DNA of 64,000 nucleotides, taken from the NCBI GenBank assembly GCA_964385175.1, contig CAYLNL010000001.1, forward strand, positions 124,001-188,000, written 5' to 3'. Within the stretch, counting starts at the first letter, position 1. Each line of letters starts with the position of its first letter. Origin of the DNA: CAYLNL01 sp964385175. Lineage in GTDB: Bacteria; Bacteroidota; Bacteroidia; Flavobacteriales; Flavobacteriaceae. A program made the translations under genes and the position numbers. Shown here one piece after another: positions 44,907 to 54,289 of this stretch. Below the pieces are notes generated by a model. That model saw only the letters and a list, made by a program, of their open reading frames with translations. It did no database searches and was not told where the DNA came from.

Positions 44907-45682
44907 ATGGAAATAAATACCATCCTCCAGAAAATACAAAAAAATCCCCCCTTAGATTTCGGCACTATTTTCAGTAACTCCATAGACCTCTTTAAAAAAA
45001 CCTGGCTACAGGGGTTTCTGTTTTTTGTTCTCACCGCGGTTGTTTTAGCTCCCCTTCTTCTTATTATTTATATTCCCCTTATCCGTATAATAATTTATAG
45101 AGATTCGGGACCATATAATTTTGAAAGATTTTTCGACCTTCCTTTTCCCACTATTTTGTCTTTTTCAGGTTTATTTCTCCTCATTATATTGCTTGTCAAT
45201 GTAGTTGCATTTGTTATGATAGCCGGGTTTTATAAAATAATTAAAGATATAGATGAGGGAAAAGAAGCCCGTATTGGCGATATTTTTAGTTTTTTTAAAG
45301 GACCGCAATTGGTAAAAGCCTTCCTGGTTACCCTGATGACTTTTGGAATAACACTTTTAGCCTTTATACTGTGCTATCTGCCTATATTTTATGTAATGGT
45401 GCCTCTTAGCTTCACCTCAATTATGTTCGCCTATAATCCAGAGCTAAGCGCCACCGAAATTATAAAAGCCAGTTTTTCCCTGGGAACTAAAAATGGCTCA
45501 TTGGTTTTGGGCTGCTTTTTGTGAGTGGACTTCTCGCCGAATTAACGGGCTTACTTCTGTGTTTTGTAGGGATATTTTTTACTATGTCATTCATATATCT
45601 ACCTTTCTATTTTATGTATAAACAGGTGGTGGGGTTTGATGAACCCGGTGTAGTTGAAACAGAAGCGTCTGCAACAAGCTAA
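44907..45682 (+). pseudogene. Multi-pass membrane protein interrupted by a one-base frameshift
   Basis: The first frame runs 44907-45524 (205 codons) and stops abruptly in ...LVLGCFL. The reading continues in the -1 frame from about 45518 as FVSGLLAELTGLLLCFVGIFF and ends in ...ETEASATS at 45682. Adding one T to the T5 run at 45516-45520 joins the two into one protein of about 258 residues. It has about five or six hydrophobic helices and a charged N-terminus (MEINTILQKIQKNPPLDFGTIFSNSIDLFKK) typical of DUF975/GDPD-membrane-domain-like proteins. No function is known. Whether the indel is real or a sequencing error cannot be decided here. Confidence 0.8.
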
Positions 45683-45724
45683 CCTATAAAATGCAGGTTG
45701 TAGGAAAAAATATAAAAAATCTCC

Positions 45725-45732
45725 TACTTTTG
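45725..45732 (+). promoter_or_regulatory. -7 promoter element for topA
   Basis: TACTTTTG (exact TAnnTTTG) 19 nt before the topA ATG at 45752; an out-of-frame ATG at 45748 is irrelevant. Confidence 0.55.
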
Positions 45733-45751
45733 CACGGAAAAAAAACGATGG

Positions 45752-48223
45752 ATGGTAAAAAACCTGGTCATAGTAGAGTCGCCTGCAAAAGCGAAAACCA
45801 TTGAAAAATTTTTAGGCAAAGATTTCAAAGTAGCCTCCAGTTTTGGGCATATTGCAGATTTACCCCCTAAAGAATTTGGAGTAGATGTGGCAGATAATTT
45901 TAAACCCACCTATATTGTTTCTGCCGACAAGAAGCCTATTGTAAACGAACTTAAAAAAGCAGTCGCCCAGGCAGAAACCGTGTGGCTTGCCAGTGATGAA
46001 GACCGTGAAGGAGAAGCCATTGCCTGGCACTTAGCCGAAACCCTTAAATTAGACAAAACCAAGACCAGACGCATTGTTTTCAATTCCATCACTAAAAATG
46101 CTATTCAAAATGCCATTGCCAACCCGCGCGACATTGATTATAATTTGGTAAACGCTCAACAAGCCCGCCGGGTATTAGACCGCTTGGTGGGGTATGAACT
46201 TTCTCCTGTGCTGTGGAAAAAAGTAAAAAGAGGCCTTTCCGCCGGGCGGGTGCAATCAGTTGCTGTTCGGTTGATTGTGGAACGTGAACGCGAAATACAA
46301 CAGTTTAAGCCCGAAGCAGCGTATAAAATTACGGCTGAGTTTAGCACTTCAGAAAAAAAAATAGTAAAAGCCAAACTGGCAAAATCCTTCGCTACCAAAG
46401 AAGAAGCCCGCCGATTTTTACAGAAAAACATAAAAGCCATATTTCAGGTAGCCGATTTGGAGACGAAACCTGTTAAAAAATCCCCGGCGCCTCCCTTTAC
46501 CACCTCTACCCTTCAGCAAGAAGCCTCCCGGAAACTCTATTTTCCCGTAGCTAAGACTATGAATGTAGCCCAGCGCTTGTATGAGGCCGGGCATATTACC
46601 TACATGCGAACAGATAGCACCCAGCTTTCCCGCGAAGCCATTCAGGCAGCCCAGGCCGAAATAGAAAAATCTTACGGAAAGCCATATAGCAAACCCCGCA
46701 ACTTTGCAGCCTCTTCTAAAACTGCCCAGGAAGCCCACGAAGCTATACGCCCCACTGATATGGGCATACACTCGCTAACCTTAGATAGCGACCAGGCGCG
46801 CTTGTATGAGTTGATTTGGAAACGCACACTGGCTTCGCAAATGAGCGATGCGCTCTTAGAGCGAACCCTTGTAAAAATAGAAGCTAACACTCATAAAGAA
46901 CATTTCACGGCAAGCGGCTCGGTACTAAAATTCGATGGATTTTTAAAAGTATATTTAGAAAGCACCGATGATGAAGATGAAGAACGGGAAGAGATATTGC
47001 CCGCTCTTACAGTTGGTGAACAACTCACAGCAAGGAGCATAACCGCAACCGAGCGTTTCACCCGCCCTTCTTTCCGCTATTCCGAAGCCTCGTTGGTGAA
47101 AATGCTCGAAGAATTGGGCATTGGCCGTCCCTCCACGTATGCCCCCACCATCTCTACTATTCAGCAAAGAGGCTATGTAACCCGTGGCGCAATAGAAGGC
47201 GTGCAGCGTCCCTACCATCAACTGGCGCTCTCCGGCGACACCATTTACGAAACACTGTTATCTGAAACAGTGGGCGCCGACAAAGGGAAACTACTCCCTA
47301 CCGATGTGGGCATGATTGTGAACGATTTCCTTGTAAACCATTTCGCCTCTATCTTAGATTACCACTTCACCGCTAAGGTAGAGGAAGATTTTGACAATAT
47401 TGCGAAAGGAGAACAGGATTGGACGCAAATGATGAAAGAGTTTTACAAAGACTTTCACCCCCAGGTTCAGCAGGTAGAAAAACATGCTGAGCGGGAGATC
47501 GGTCAACGTATTTTGGGAACAGACCCAACCAGCGGGAGACAGGTAAGCGTTAAATTGGGCAAATATGGCCCGATGATTCAGATAGGGATGGCCGATGAGG
47601 CTGAAAAACCATTGTTTGCAAGCCTGCTCCGGGAACAAACTATGGAAAGTATTACCCTTGAAGAAGCCCTTGCCTTGTTTCAACTCCCCAAAAATTTAGG
47701 AAATTATGAAGGAGAAGAAGTAGAACTAAACGTGGGCCGTTTCGGACCTTATATCCATTTTGGAAAAACCTTCATCTCCCTGCCCAAAGGCGAAGATATA
47801 ATGGCAGTTACCCTGGAAAGAGCCACAGAACTTATTAAAATCCGTGAGAAAGCCGATGCCCCCATTGCAAACTACCAGGGTAAACCCGTTACCAAAGGTA
47901 AAGGTAGATTTGGACCCTTTATTAAATGGAATGAGCTATATGTAAACGTGAGCAAAAAATATAATTTTGACCGTCTTTCTGAACAAGATATCGCAACACT
48001 AATTGAAGATAAACTAAAAAAAGATGCCAATAAACTTATCCAAGAGTGGAAAGATGAAGGAATTCGCATTGAGCGCGCCCGCTGGGGAAGAGCCATCATA
48101 ACTAAAGGTAAAACCAAGATAGAACTTTCAAGAGATACCGATGCCAGCGCTTTAACCCTGCCAGAAGTAAAAGCCTTGTTAGAAAAAAGCACCTCCAAAA
48201 AATCTGCCCGATCTAAAAAATAA
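45752..48223 (+). CDS. topA: DNA topoisomerase I
   Basis: 823 residues of a type IA topoisomerase relaxing negative supercoils. The N-terminal Toprim domain is VIVESPAKAKTIEKFLG (7-23) with the metal site in ASDEDREGEAIAWHL. The catalytic tyrosine is about Y284 in ITYMRTDST. The C-terminal region has repeated GRFGPYIHFG/GRFGPFIKW-type units instead of cysteine zinc fingers, the usual Bacteroidota form. It is followed 2 bp later by the ureohydrolase-like gene and then gldKLMN. Confidence 0.96.
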   Translation: MVKNLVIVESPAKAKTIEKFLGKDFKVASSFGHIADLPPKEFGVDVADNFKPTYIVSADKKPIVNELKKAVAQAETVWLASDEDREGEAIAWHLAETLKLDKTKTRRIVFNSITKNAIQNAIANPRDIDYNLVNAQQARRVLDRLVGYELSPVLWKKVKRGLSAGRVQSVAVRLIVEREREIQQFKPEAAYKITAEFSTSEKKIVKAKLAKSFATKEEARRFLQKNIKAIFQVADLETKPVKKSPAPPFTTSTLQQEASRKLYFPVAKTMNVAQRLYEAGHITYMRTDSTQLSREAIQAAQAEIEKSYGKPYSKPRNFAASSKTAQEAHEAIRPTDMGIHSLTLDSDQARLYELIWKRTLASQMSDALLERTLVKIEANTHKEHFTASGSVLKFDGFLKVYLESTDDEDEEREEILPALTVGEQLTARSITATERFTRPSFRYSEASLVKMLEELGIGRPSTYAPTISTIQQRGYVTRGAIEGVQRPYHQLALSGDTIYETLLSETVGADKGKLLPTDVGMIVNDFLVNHFASILDYHFTAKVEEDFDNIAKGEQDWTQMMKEFYKDFHPQVQQVEKHAEREIGQRILGTDPTSGRQVSVKLGKYGPMIQIGMADEAEKPLFASLLREQTMESITLEEALALFQLPKNLGNYEGEEVELNVGRFGPYIHFGKTFISLPKGEDIMAVTLERATELIKIREKADAPIANYQGKPVTKGKGRFGPFIKWNELYVNVSKKYNFDRLSEQDIATLIEDKLKKDANKLIQEWKDEGIRIERARWGRAIITKGKTKIELSRDTDASALTLPEVKALLEKSTSKKSARSKK

Positions 48224-48225
48224 GT

Positions 48226-49377
48226 ATGAATGTTGAGTTTCTATCGCCCGTTGAAGATGCTGTTTTAGCTCATACAGCCAACTTGCCTAAACAGGCGCTG
48301 GGAAACCGTTTGAAAATTCATGCCGCCAAAAATGGGATGCCCGATATACAAGACATTTCCCTTGCCTTAGTGGGCGTACCAGAAATGAGAGGCGCTCTCA
48401 ATCAAACCGGTAAACCACTCCAAATCAATTCCGTGAGAGCCCAGTTATATAAACTATTCCCCGGCAACTGGCACCACCCCATAGCCGATTTGGGAGATAT
48501 ATTGCCCGGCGCATCTGTAGAAGATACCTATACTGCCTTAAGAGAATTAACCGCCCATCTCCTTAAAAACAATATTGCCCTAATACTCATAGGAGGCGAC
48601 CAAACTCTTACCTACCCCACCTACCGCGCCTTTGATACCCTGGGAAAAATGGTGAATCTGGTAGCCATAGACCGAAAATTCGACTGGGGAAGCCCAAACG
48701 AGATACTTTCTCCCCATTCCTATATGAATAACATTATTATAGACCCCCCCCATAACCTTTTCCATTTCTCTAACCTGGGCTATCAAACCTATTATAATTC
48801 CCAGGAAGAATTAGACCTCATGGAAAAACTATTCTTTGAAGCCCATCGGTTGGGGGAAATTATAACTAACCCCTCCGTGGCGGAACCTGTACTGCGAGAC
48901 GCAGATATTGTGAGTGTTGATATGACTTGTATGGAAGCCGCCGCAACAGGAAGCCCAGCCGCCTTTCCTAATGGATTTAGCAGCCGCGAAATATGCACCC
49001 TTGCGCGCTATGCAGGCATAAGCGACCGCGTGTGCGTTTTTGGCCTGTATGAAGGCGCCGAAACCCCTCTTTCCCATGCACTTATAGCCCAGGTAATCTG
49101 GTATTTTATAGAAGGCTACCATTACAGAACCCATGAATACCCCTTTACCAAAACCAACGCCACTAAATTTTTGGTTCCCGTGGGCGATGAAACTATTTGC
49201 TTTTATAAGAGCGCCCTCTCTGACAGGTGGTGGATAGAAACACCCATAGTAACAAAAGAAAATAATAAATTACATACACAATCGTTATTACCATGCACAC
49301 ACCAGGATTATTTAGATGCATGCAACCAGGTAATCCCGGAGCGTTGGTGGAAAGCCTATAATAAAGCCATATATTAA
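48226..49377 (+). CDS. Ureohydrolase (arginase/formimidoylglutamase) homologue with altered metal site
   Basis: 383 residues with the ureohydrolase fold order: GGDQT at 124-128, DRKFD at 149-153 and SVDMTCM at 230-236. In active arginases these are GGDH, DAHxD and SxDxDxxD. Here Q127, K151 and T234 replace metal ligands, leaving D149, D153 and D232. A binuclear manganese site looks impossible, so the usual hydrolysis is unlikely. Close homologues are often annotated as formimidoylglutamase. Its fixed place between topA and gldK in flavobacteria suggests a retained structural or regulatory role, by inference. The Trp-rich C-terminus (ERWWKAYNKAIY) is unlike arginase. Confidence 0.8.
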   Translation: MNVEFLSPVEDAVLAHTANLPKQALGNRLKIHAAKNGMPDIQDISLALVGVPEMRGALNQTGKPLQINSVRAQLYKLFPGNWHHPIADLGDILPGASVEDTYTALRELTAHLLKNNIALILIGGDQTLTYPTYRAFDTLGKMVNLVAIDRKFDWGSPNEILSPHSYMNNIIIDPPHNLFHFSNLGYQTYYNSQEELDLMEKLFFEAHRLGEIITNPSVAEPVLRDADIVSVDMTCMEAAATGSPAAFPNGFSSREICTLARYAGISDRVCVFGLYEGAETPLSHALIAQVIWYFIEGYHYRTHEYPFTKTNATKFLVPVGDETICFYKSALSDRWWIETPIVTKENNKLHTQSLLPCTHQDYLDACNQVIPERWWKAYNKAIY

Positions 49378-49440
49378 GCCAGTGAATACCTAAAAATGAG
49401 AAAATAACTACTTCCAAAATAAAATAACCGAACAATAAAT

Positions 49441-50796
49441 ATGAAAGAACTGGCAGCGATAACCATCGCATTAGTTTTACTGAGTTGCGGCTCCAAAAAC
49501 AACAACCGGGGAGAGTTAGTAGGGGTAAGAGGCAAAAAATGGAATCCTGAAAAACCGTATGGAATGACCCTCATTCCCGGCGGTTCCTTTATTATGGGAA
49601 AATCTGATGATGATATTGCCGAGCTGATGAACGCTCCTACAAAAACCGTAACCGTTCGCTCATTCTATATGGACGAAACTGAAATAACCAACAGCGAATA
49701 CCGACAATTTGTAGAATGGGTGAGAGATTCTATAGTACGCATGAAATTGGCTATTTTGGCAGATGAACTTGGAATAACGCCTGGTGATGGCGGCATAGGA
49801 GAATACGCCTTTAAAGATGTGGATACTGCCAACCTAACTGTTTATGAGAAGTATATGTTTGATAATTATGCCGGGTTGGGAGAAACCGGGTATGAAGGGA
49901 GAAAACTCAACAGAAACATAGACCTGGTGTGGAATACAGCCGAGTACCCCGACGAATATTATGCTGAAGTAATGGACTCCCTTTATATCCCCGAAGAAGA
50001 AGCCTATAATGGGCAGCGCACTATAGACATAAAACAACTGAAATTTCAATACACATGGATGGATATACAGGCCGCCGCCCGTTCTAAATCTAAAAACAGG
50101 AAAGACTTCGTTCGAAAAGAAACCATAGAGATATACCCCGATACTACGGTATGGATTAAAGACTTTAACTACTCCTATAATGAGCCCATGCACAACGATT
50201 ATTTCTGGCACGAAGCGTATAGCGATTATCCCGTAGTAGGCGTATCTTGGAAACAAGCCCAGGCTTTCTGCGCCTGGCGTACCAAGATGAAAAACGATTA
50301 CCAGAAACAAAATAAAGGACAAACGGTAAACCAATTTCGCCTACCCACCGAAGCCGAGTGGGAATACGCCGCCCGCGGAGGCTTACAATCTGCCATCTAT
50401 CCATGGGGAGGACCCTATGCCACGGACGACAGGGGTTGTTTCCTGGCTAATTTTAAAGCCGCCCGCGGAGATTATGCCGCAGACCATGCCCTCTATACCG
50501 TAGAAGCCAAGTCCTATGAACCCAATGACTATGGGCTATATAACATGGCAGGAAATGTCTCCGAGTGGACCAGTTCCACCTACGATCCCGGCGCCTACGA
50601 AAACATGTCAACCATGAACCCCGATGTATATGATAACAACAATAGAAGAAAAGTAATTCGCGGAGGCTCATGGAAAGACGTAGCCTATTTCCTTCGCGTA
50701 AGCACCCGCGATTATGAATACCAGGACTCTGCCAGGAGCTATATAGGTTTCCGCACCGTACAAGATTATATGGGCAGCGATGCTACAAAGAACTAA
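49441..50796 (+). CDS. gldK: Gliding motility / type IX secretion lipoprotein GldK
   Basis: 451 residues. The lipobox LLSC puts the lipidated cysteine at C16. The body is a formylglycine-generating-enzyme-like (sulfatase-modifying) fold starting GMTLIPGGSFIMGKSDDD and ending in the FGE signature RKVIRGGSWKD..., with RLPTEAEWEYAARGG near 300 and MAGNVSEWTSS near 363. GldK forms, with GldN, the periplasmic ring of the type IX secretion system on the inner face of the outer membrane. It is the first gene of gldKLMN. The 63-bp upstream gap shows no consensus -7 box, so read-through from topA is possible. Confidence 0.95.
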   Translation: MKELAAITIALVLLSCGSKNNNRGELVGVRGKKWNPEKPYGMTLIPGGSFIMGKSDDDIAELMNAPTKTVTVRSFYMDETEITNSEYRQFVEWVRDSIVRMKLAILADELGITPGDGGIGEYAFKDVDTANLTVYEKYMFDNYAGLGETGYEGRKLNRNIDLVWNTAEYPDEYYAEVMDSLYIPEEEAYNGQRTIDIKQLKFQYTWMDIQAAARSKSKNRKDFVRKETIEIYPDTTVWIKDFNYSYNEPMHNDYFWHEAYSDYPVVGVSWKQAQAFCAWRTKMKNDYQKQNKGQTVNQFRLPTEAEWEYAARGGLQSAIYPWGGPYATDDRGCFLANFKAARGDYAADHALYTVEAKSYEPNDYGLYNMAGNVSEWTSSTYDPGAYENMSTMNPDVYDNNNRRKVIRGGSWKDVAYFLRVSTRDYEYQDSARSYIGFRTVQDYMGSDATKN

Positions 50797-50892
50797 GTGA
50801 AGATTTATAAAAAAGCAACAACCAGGAAAAAAGTAGAAAATAGAACAAACCAGAAATCATAAGCCCATAAAACCTCAATACATACTATCAAT

Positions 50893-50940
50893 ATCTCAAT
50901 ACTAACATCTCAATACTCAATACTAATATCTCAATACTAA
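50893..50940 (+). repeat. Short direct repeats in the gldK-gldL spacer
   Basis: ATCTCAATACT occurs at 50893, 50907 and 50928 within the 151-bp AT-rich spacer, with an extra CAATACT copy between the second and third. The last copy ends 8 bp before the gldL ATG. It leaves the gldL start region unstructured and G-poor, which may aid translation initiation; that is inference. Confidence 0.6.
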
Positions 50941-50947
50941 AATAACC

Positions 50948-51721
50948 ATGGCACTATCAGCAACCCGAAAAAAAGAACTCTTCAACATGGCGTACGGACT
51001 TGGCGCCTCTATTGTTATTCTTGGAGCCCTATTTAAAATACTCCATTGGGAAATAGGATTTTTAACCGGTGGGCGTCTTCTTGCAGTAGGTCTTATTACA
51101 GAAGCCGCCATATTCGCCCTCTCTGCCTTTGAGCCCGTTGAAGATGAGTTAGATTGGACACGTGTGTATCCCGAATTAGCCGGGAAAGAATCCCAACCAA
51201 AAAACCCCACTGAAAAAGATGCCGATGGGATGCTTTCCAAAAAACTCGACGACATTTTAAAAGAAGCCAAAATAGATTCTCAACTCATGGCAAATCTTGG
51301 CGAAAGCATCCGTAACTTTGGAGAAGCCTCAAAAAGCATGGTAGCCACCTCAGAAGCCGTTGCCGCCACCAAAAAATATGGTGAAGAACTCACCCAGGCA
51401 GCTATCCAAATGGAAACCCTTAACCATCTCTACAAAATTCAGGCAGAAATAGCAAACAAGCAAACCACCAGCGAGGAAGCCTCTTTCGATGCTGCTAACA
51501 AGTATGGCGCTCAATTATCACAAACCACCGCCCAATTAGAAGCCCTGAACAACCTCTATAAAATGCAGGTAACCTTAGCCGATAAACAAGCCTCCATTAA
51601 CGAAGAAATCGCCACCCATTCCGCCAAACTCAAAGAACAAATGCAACAGCTCGCCGCTAATCTCACATCGCTCAATACCGTATATGGAGGCATGCTCACC
51701 GCCATGAACAACCGAAATTAA
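50948..51721 (+). CDS. gldL: Type IX secretion motor protein GldL
   Basis: 257 residues with two N-terminal membrane helices (about 14-33 and 42-61) and a long cytosolic helical tail with three repeated segments (ETLNHLYKIQ, EALNNLYKMQ, TSLNTVYGGM). The charged intramembrane residues of the proton channel are present: K30, H33, E52 and E62. They are spaced as K27, H30, E49 and E59 are in the Flavobacterium johnsoniae protein. GldL and GldM form the proton-driven inner-membrane motor for secretion and gliding. It lies between gldK and gldM. Confidence 0.95.
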   Translation: MALSATRKKELFNMAYGLGASIVILGALFKILHWEIGFLTGGRLLAVGLITEAAIFALSAFEPVEDELDWTRVYPELAGKESQPKNPTEKDADGMLSKKLDDILKEAKIDSQLMANLGESIRNFGEASKSMVATSEAVAATKKYGEELTQAAIQMETLNHLYKIQAEIANKQTTSEEASFDAANKYGAQLSQTTAQLEALNNLYKMQVTLADKQASINEEIATHSAKLKEQMQQLAANLTSLNTVYGGMLTAMNNRN

Positions 51722-51759
51722 AAAAAAGCCACCCTAACCCAACCCCAAACCCCCACAAA

Positions 51760-53322
51760 ATGGCATCCGGAAAATTATCGCCACGGCAACGAATGATAAA
51801 CCTCATGTACCTTGTCTTTATAGCCATGTTAGCCCTCAACATGAGCAAAGAAGTGCTCTCCGCTTTCGGGTTGATGAATGAGAAACTCGAAGCCGCTAAC
51901 GCCAAAACCGCCGAAAAAACCCAAAACGCCTTCGCAGGGTTAGAACTCAAAGCCAACGAACAGCCCGAAAAATTCCGTCCCCTATTCAACGACGCTCAAA
52001 AAATAAAAAACGCCTCCACAGAACTATATGCCTATTTAGGCAAAATTAAAGAAGATATGACCCGTGATATAAAAGATAAAAAAGATTACGAGGTAATGGA
52101 CAAATCAGATTACTTAGACGAAATTTTTTTCAAAGGAGACCGCTACGCTCCACAGGGACAGGAATTTGTAGATAACATAAATGCCTACCGCAATACCATA
52201 CTCACCGTGCTGGGCCCCCGCTACAAAGATGTGCAGGAAGTAGTGAAAGAACGCTTTGGCACAGGCAACTCGAATGGCAAGGTAAAAGACCGCGAAGGCA
52301 GGCAGGTGAACTGGTTGAACTATCACTATGAAGGTTTCCCGTTAATAGCCTCCGTAACCAAAATCACCCAATTGCAAGCCGACATAAAAAGCACCGAAGA
52401 AGACATTTTGGGAGCTATGTTAGAAGGGCAGCTAACCGCCGAGATTTCTATGACCAACTACACCACCTTATTGGAGCAACCGAAATCTGCCTACTACCAA
52501 GGCGAAAAGTTTGATGGCTCTCTTGTGCTGGGCAGAAAAGACAATACCACCAAACCCAATGAAGTAGAATTACTGTTAGATGGCAGAAAACTTGCCCCAT
52601 CTGATTACAGTATTGAAGAAGGGCGGGTGAAACTCAATGTAAATGCCGGGAATGCAGGCGACCATAAATTAGAAGGAAAACTCATTTTTAAACAAGGAGG
52701 AGAAACTGTAGAAGTTCCCGTTTCATCTACCTTTGCCGTTATTCCAAAACCCAACCAAGCCGTTATCTCCGCCGACAAAATGAACGTAGTCTATCGCGGC
52801 GTGGACAACCCTATCACCATTTCCATGCCGGGCGTACCCGACCATAAAATAAACGCCTCCGCTTCAGGCCTGTCCAAAGTATCAGCCAGCAAATACCTCA
52901 TGCGCCCCACCTCGGGGAGAGACGTAACCATCTCGGTAACCGGGGAAATAGACGGGCAACATATAGGCTCTAACAGCACCTTCCGCATCAAAGATATTCC
53001 CAGACCTTCCGGCACCATACGAGGCGAAACAGGCGAGGTAAAAATGCCCCGCACCAACCTGGAAATAGCCACCGTGGGCGCTGTGTTAGAAGATTTTGAT
53101 TTTGATTTGAACATAGCTGTCAGCGGCTTCAAATTTAAAGTCCCCGGGCAACCTACGGTACAGGTAAGCGGCAACAAGTTAGATGCCCGCGCCAAAAGTG
53201 CCCTTAGCAGAGCCAGCCGAGGAGATAACGTGCAGATATTTGATATTGAAGCCTACATAACCAATAACCAATCATATAAACTCAAAAAAGTAGCCCCTGT
53301 GGTAATAGAAATTACCAATTAA
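51760..53322 (+). CDS. gldM: Type IX secretion motor protein GldM
   Basis: 520 residues. A single N-terminal membrane helix (RMINLMYLVFIAMLALNMSKEVLSAF, here residues about 8-33) crosses the inner membrane inside the GldL ring. A long periplasmic part of a helical domain followed by Ig-like beta domains (starting near SAYYQGEKFDGSLVLGR and VISADKMNVVYRGVDNPI) reaches towards the GldK/GldN ring. The protein length is normal. It lies 38 bp after gldL and 12 bp before gldN. Confidence 0.95.
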   Translation: MASGKLSPRQRMINLMYLVFIAMLALNMSKEVLSAFGLMNEKLEAANAKTAEKTQNAFAGLELKANEQPEKFRPLFNDAQKIKNASTELYAYLGKIKEDMTRDIKDKKDYEVMDKSDYLDEIFFKGDRYAPQGQEFVDNINAYRNTILTVLGPRYKDVQEVVKERFGTGNSNGKVKDREGRQVNWLNYHYEGFPLIASVTKITQLQADIKSTEEDILGAMLEGQLTAEISMTNYTTLLEQPKSAYYQGEKFDGSLVLGRKDNTTKPNEVELLLDGRKLAPSDYSIEEGRVKLNVNAGNAGDHKLEGKLIFKQGGETVEVPVSSTFAVIPKPNQAVISADKMNVVYRGVDNPITISMPGVPDHKINASASGLSKVSASKYLMRPTSGRDVTISVTGEIDGQHIGSNSTFRIKDIPRPSGTIRGETGEVKMPRTNLEIATVGAVLEDFDFDLNIAVSGFKFKVPGQPTVQVSGNKLDARAKSALSRASRGDNVQIFDIEAYITNNQSYKLKKVAPVVIEITN

Positions 53323-53334
53323 CGTTATAGAGAT

Positions 53335-54222
53335 ATGAACAAAAATCATTTTCTAAGTGTTTGCCTGTTGTTCACTGCAATGGCAACTTTTGCCCAGTCT
53401 AACCTTCTCAATGCCAAAAAGCCCGAAGAAATAGGGATAAAAACCCAGCTTCAGAAACAGGCAGATAATGATAAACCTCTTCCTTACGGATATGTGGATG
53501 ATAGGGATATTCTCTGGTCTAAAACTATCTGGGAAATTATAGATGTGGACGAGCGCATCAACTTTTTCTATTATTATCCTATAGATACTATTAACATAGC
53601 CTCCAACCGCAAATCGCTCTACGACGTCCTCATCAATAACATCAAAAATGGTACACTCACCGATGTGTATGTAGATTCTTATTTTACAGAAAAACGAAGT
53701 TTTGACGACCTGAAAGCTACGCTTACCAAAATAGATACAACCGATGCCGGTAAAGAACAGTTTAATGCCGGCGAAGCGGTTTCCGCAGAATACATTAACA
53801 AAAGAGATATTACCGCTGCCGATATTGAAGAATGGCGCATAAAAGGCGTTTGGTATTTTGATAAACGTCAGGGAGAATTAAAATACCGCCTCCTTGGCAT
53901 AGCCCCCGTAGCTCCTGATGTTAATTTTATAGATGATGATGAACCCGATATGGTAGAATTATTTTGGGTGTGGTATCCCAGCGCCCGCCAAATACTTCAT
54001 GAAGCCAAAGCCTATAACCCCGGGAACTCGGCCAACCCCCTATCTTTTGACCACCTCCTCAACTCAAGACGGTTTAATGCCATTATCTATAAAGAAGAAA
54101 ATATATACGGCGACCGTGAAATAAAAGATTATGTAAAAGATAATGCCCTGTTGCAACTCCTGGAAGCCCAGAAAATAAAAGAAAAAATTCAGAACTTTGA
54201 AATGGATATGTGGAACTATTAA
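53335..54222 (+). CDS. gldN: Gliding motility / type IX secretion protein GldN
   Basis: 295 residues with a signal peptide (FLSVCLLFTAMATFAQ). The conserved family segments are DDRDILWSKTIWEIIDVDERINFFYYYP (split here by key residues W-K-IWE-IDVDER) and a C-terminal half with WRIKGVWYFDKRQGELKYRLLGIAP. GldN is periplasmic and, with GldK, forms the outer-membrane-associated ring. The operon ends in a strong terminator 28 bp after the stop. I see no gldO paralogue beside it. Confidence 0.95.
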   Translation: MNKNHFLSVCLLFTAMATFAQSNLLNAKKPEEIGIKTQLQKQADNDKPLPYGYVDDRDILWSKTIWEIIDVDERINFFYYYPIDTINIASNRKSLYDVLINNIKNGTLTDVYVDSYFTEKRSFDDLKATLTKIDTTDAGKEQFNAGEAVSAEYINKRDITAADIEEWRIKGVWYFDKRQGELKYRLLGIAPVAPDVNFIDDDEPDMVELFWVWYPSARQILHEAKAYNPGNSANPLSFDHLLNSRRFNAIIYKEENIYGDREIKDYVKDNALLQLLEAQKIKEKIQNFEMDMWNY

Positions 54223-54249
54223 AACCACCCACTAAAAACAAATTTTTAG

Positions 54250-54281
54250 AACGCCCTTTCCATTAAGGGCGTTTTTCTATT
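54250..54281 (+). terminator. Terminator of the gldKLMN operon
   Basis: AACGCCCTT (54250-54258) and AAGGGCGTT (54265-54273) form a perfect 9-bp stem with a TCCATT loop, followed by TTTCTATTTTT. It sits between gldN and the oxidoreductase gene. Confidence 0.85.
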
Positions 54282-54289
54282 TTTACGAA

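Noticed and set aside
45511..45524. Programmed -1 frameshift in the membrane protein gene
   Set aside because: The site reads C TTT TTG TGA, not an X XXY YYZ heptamer, and I see no downstream pseudoknot. A simple one-base indel explains it better.
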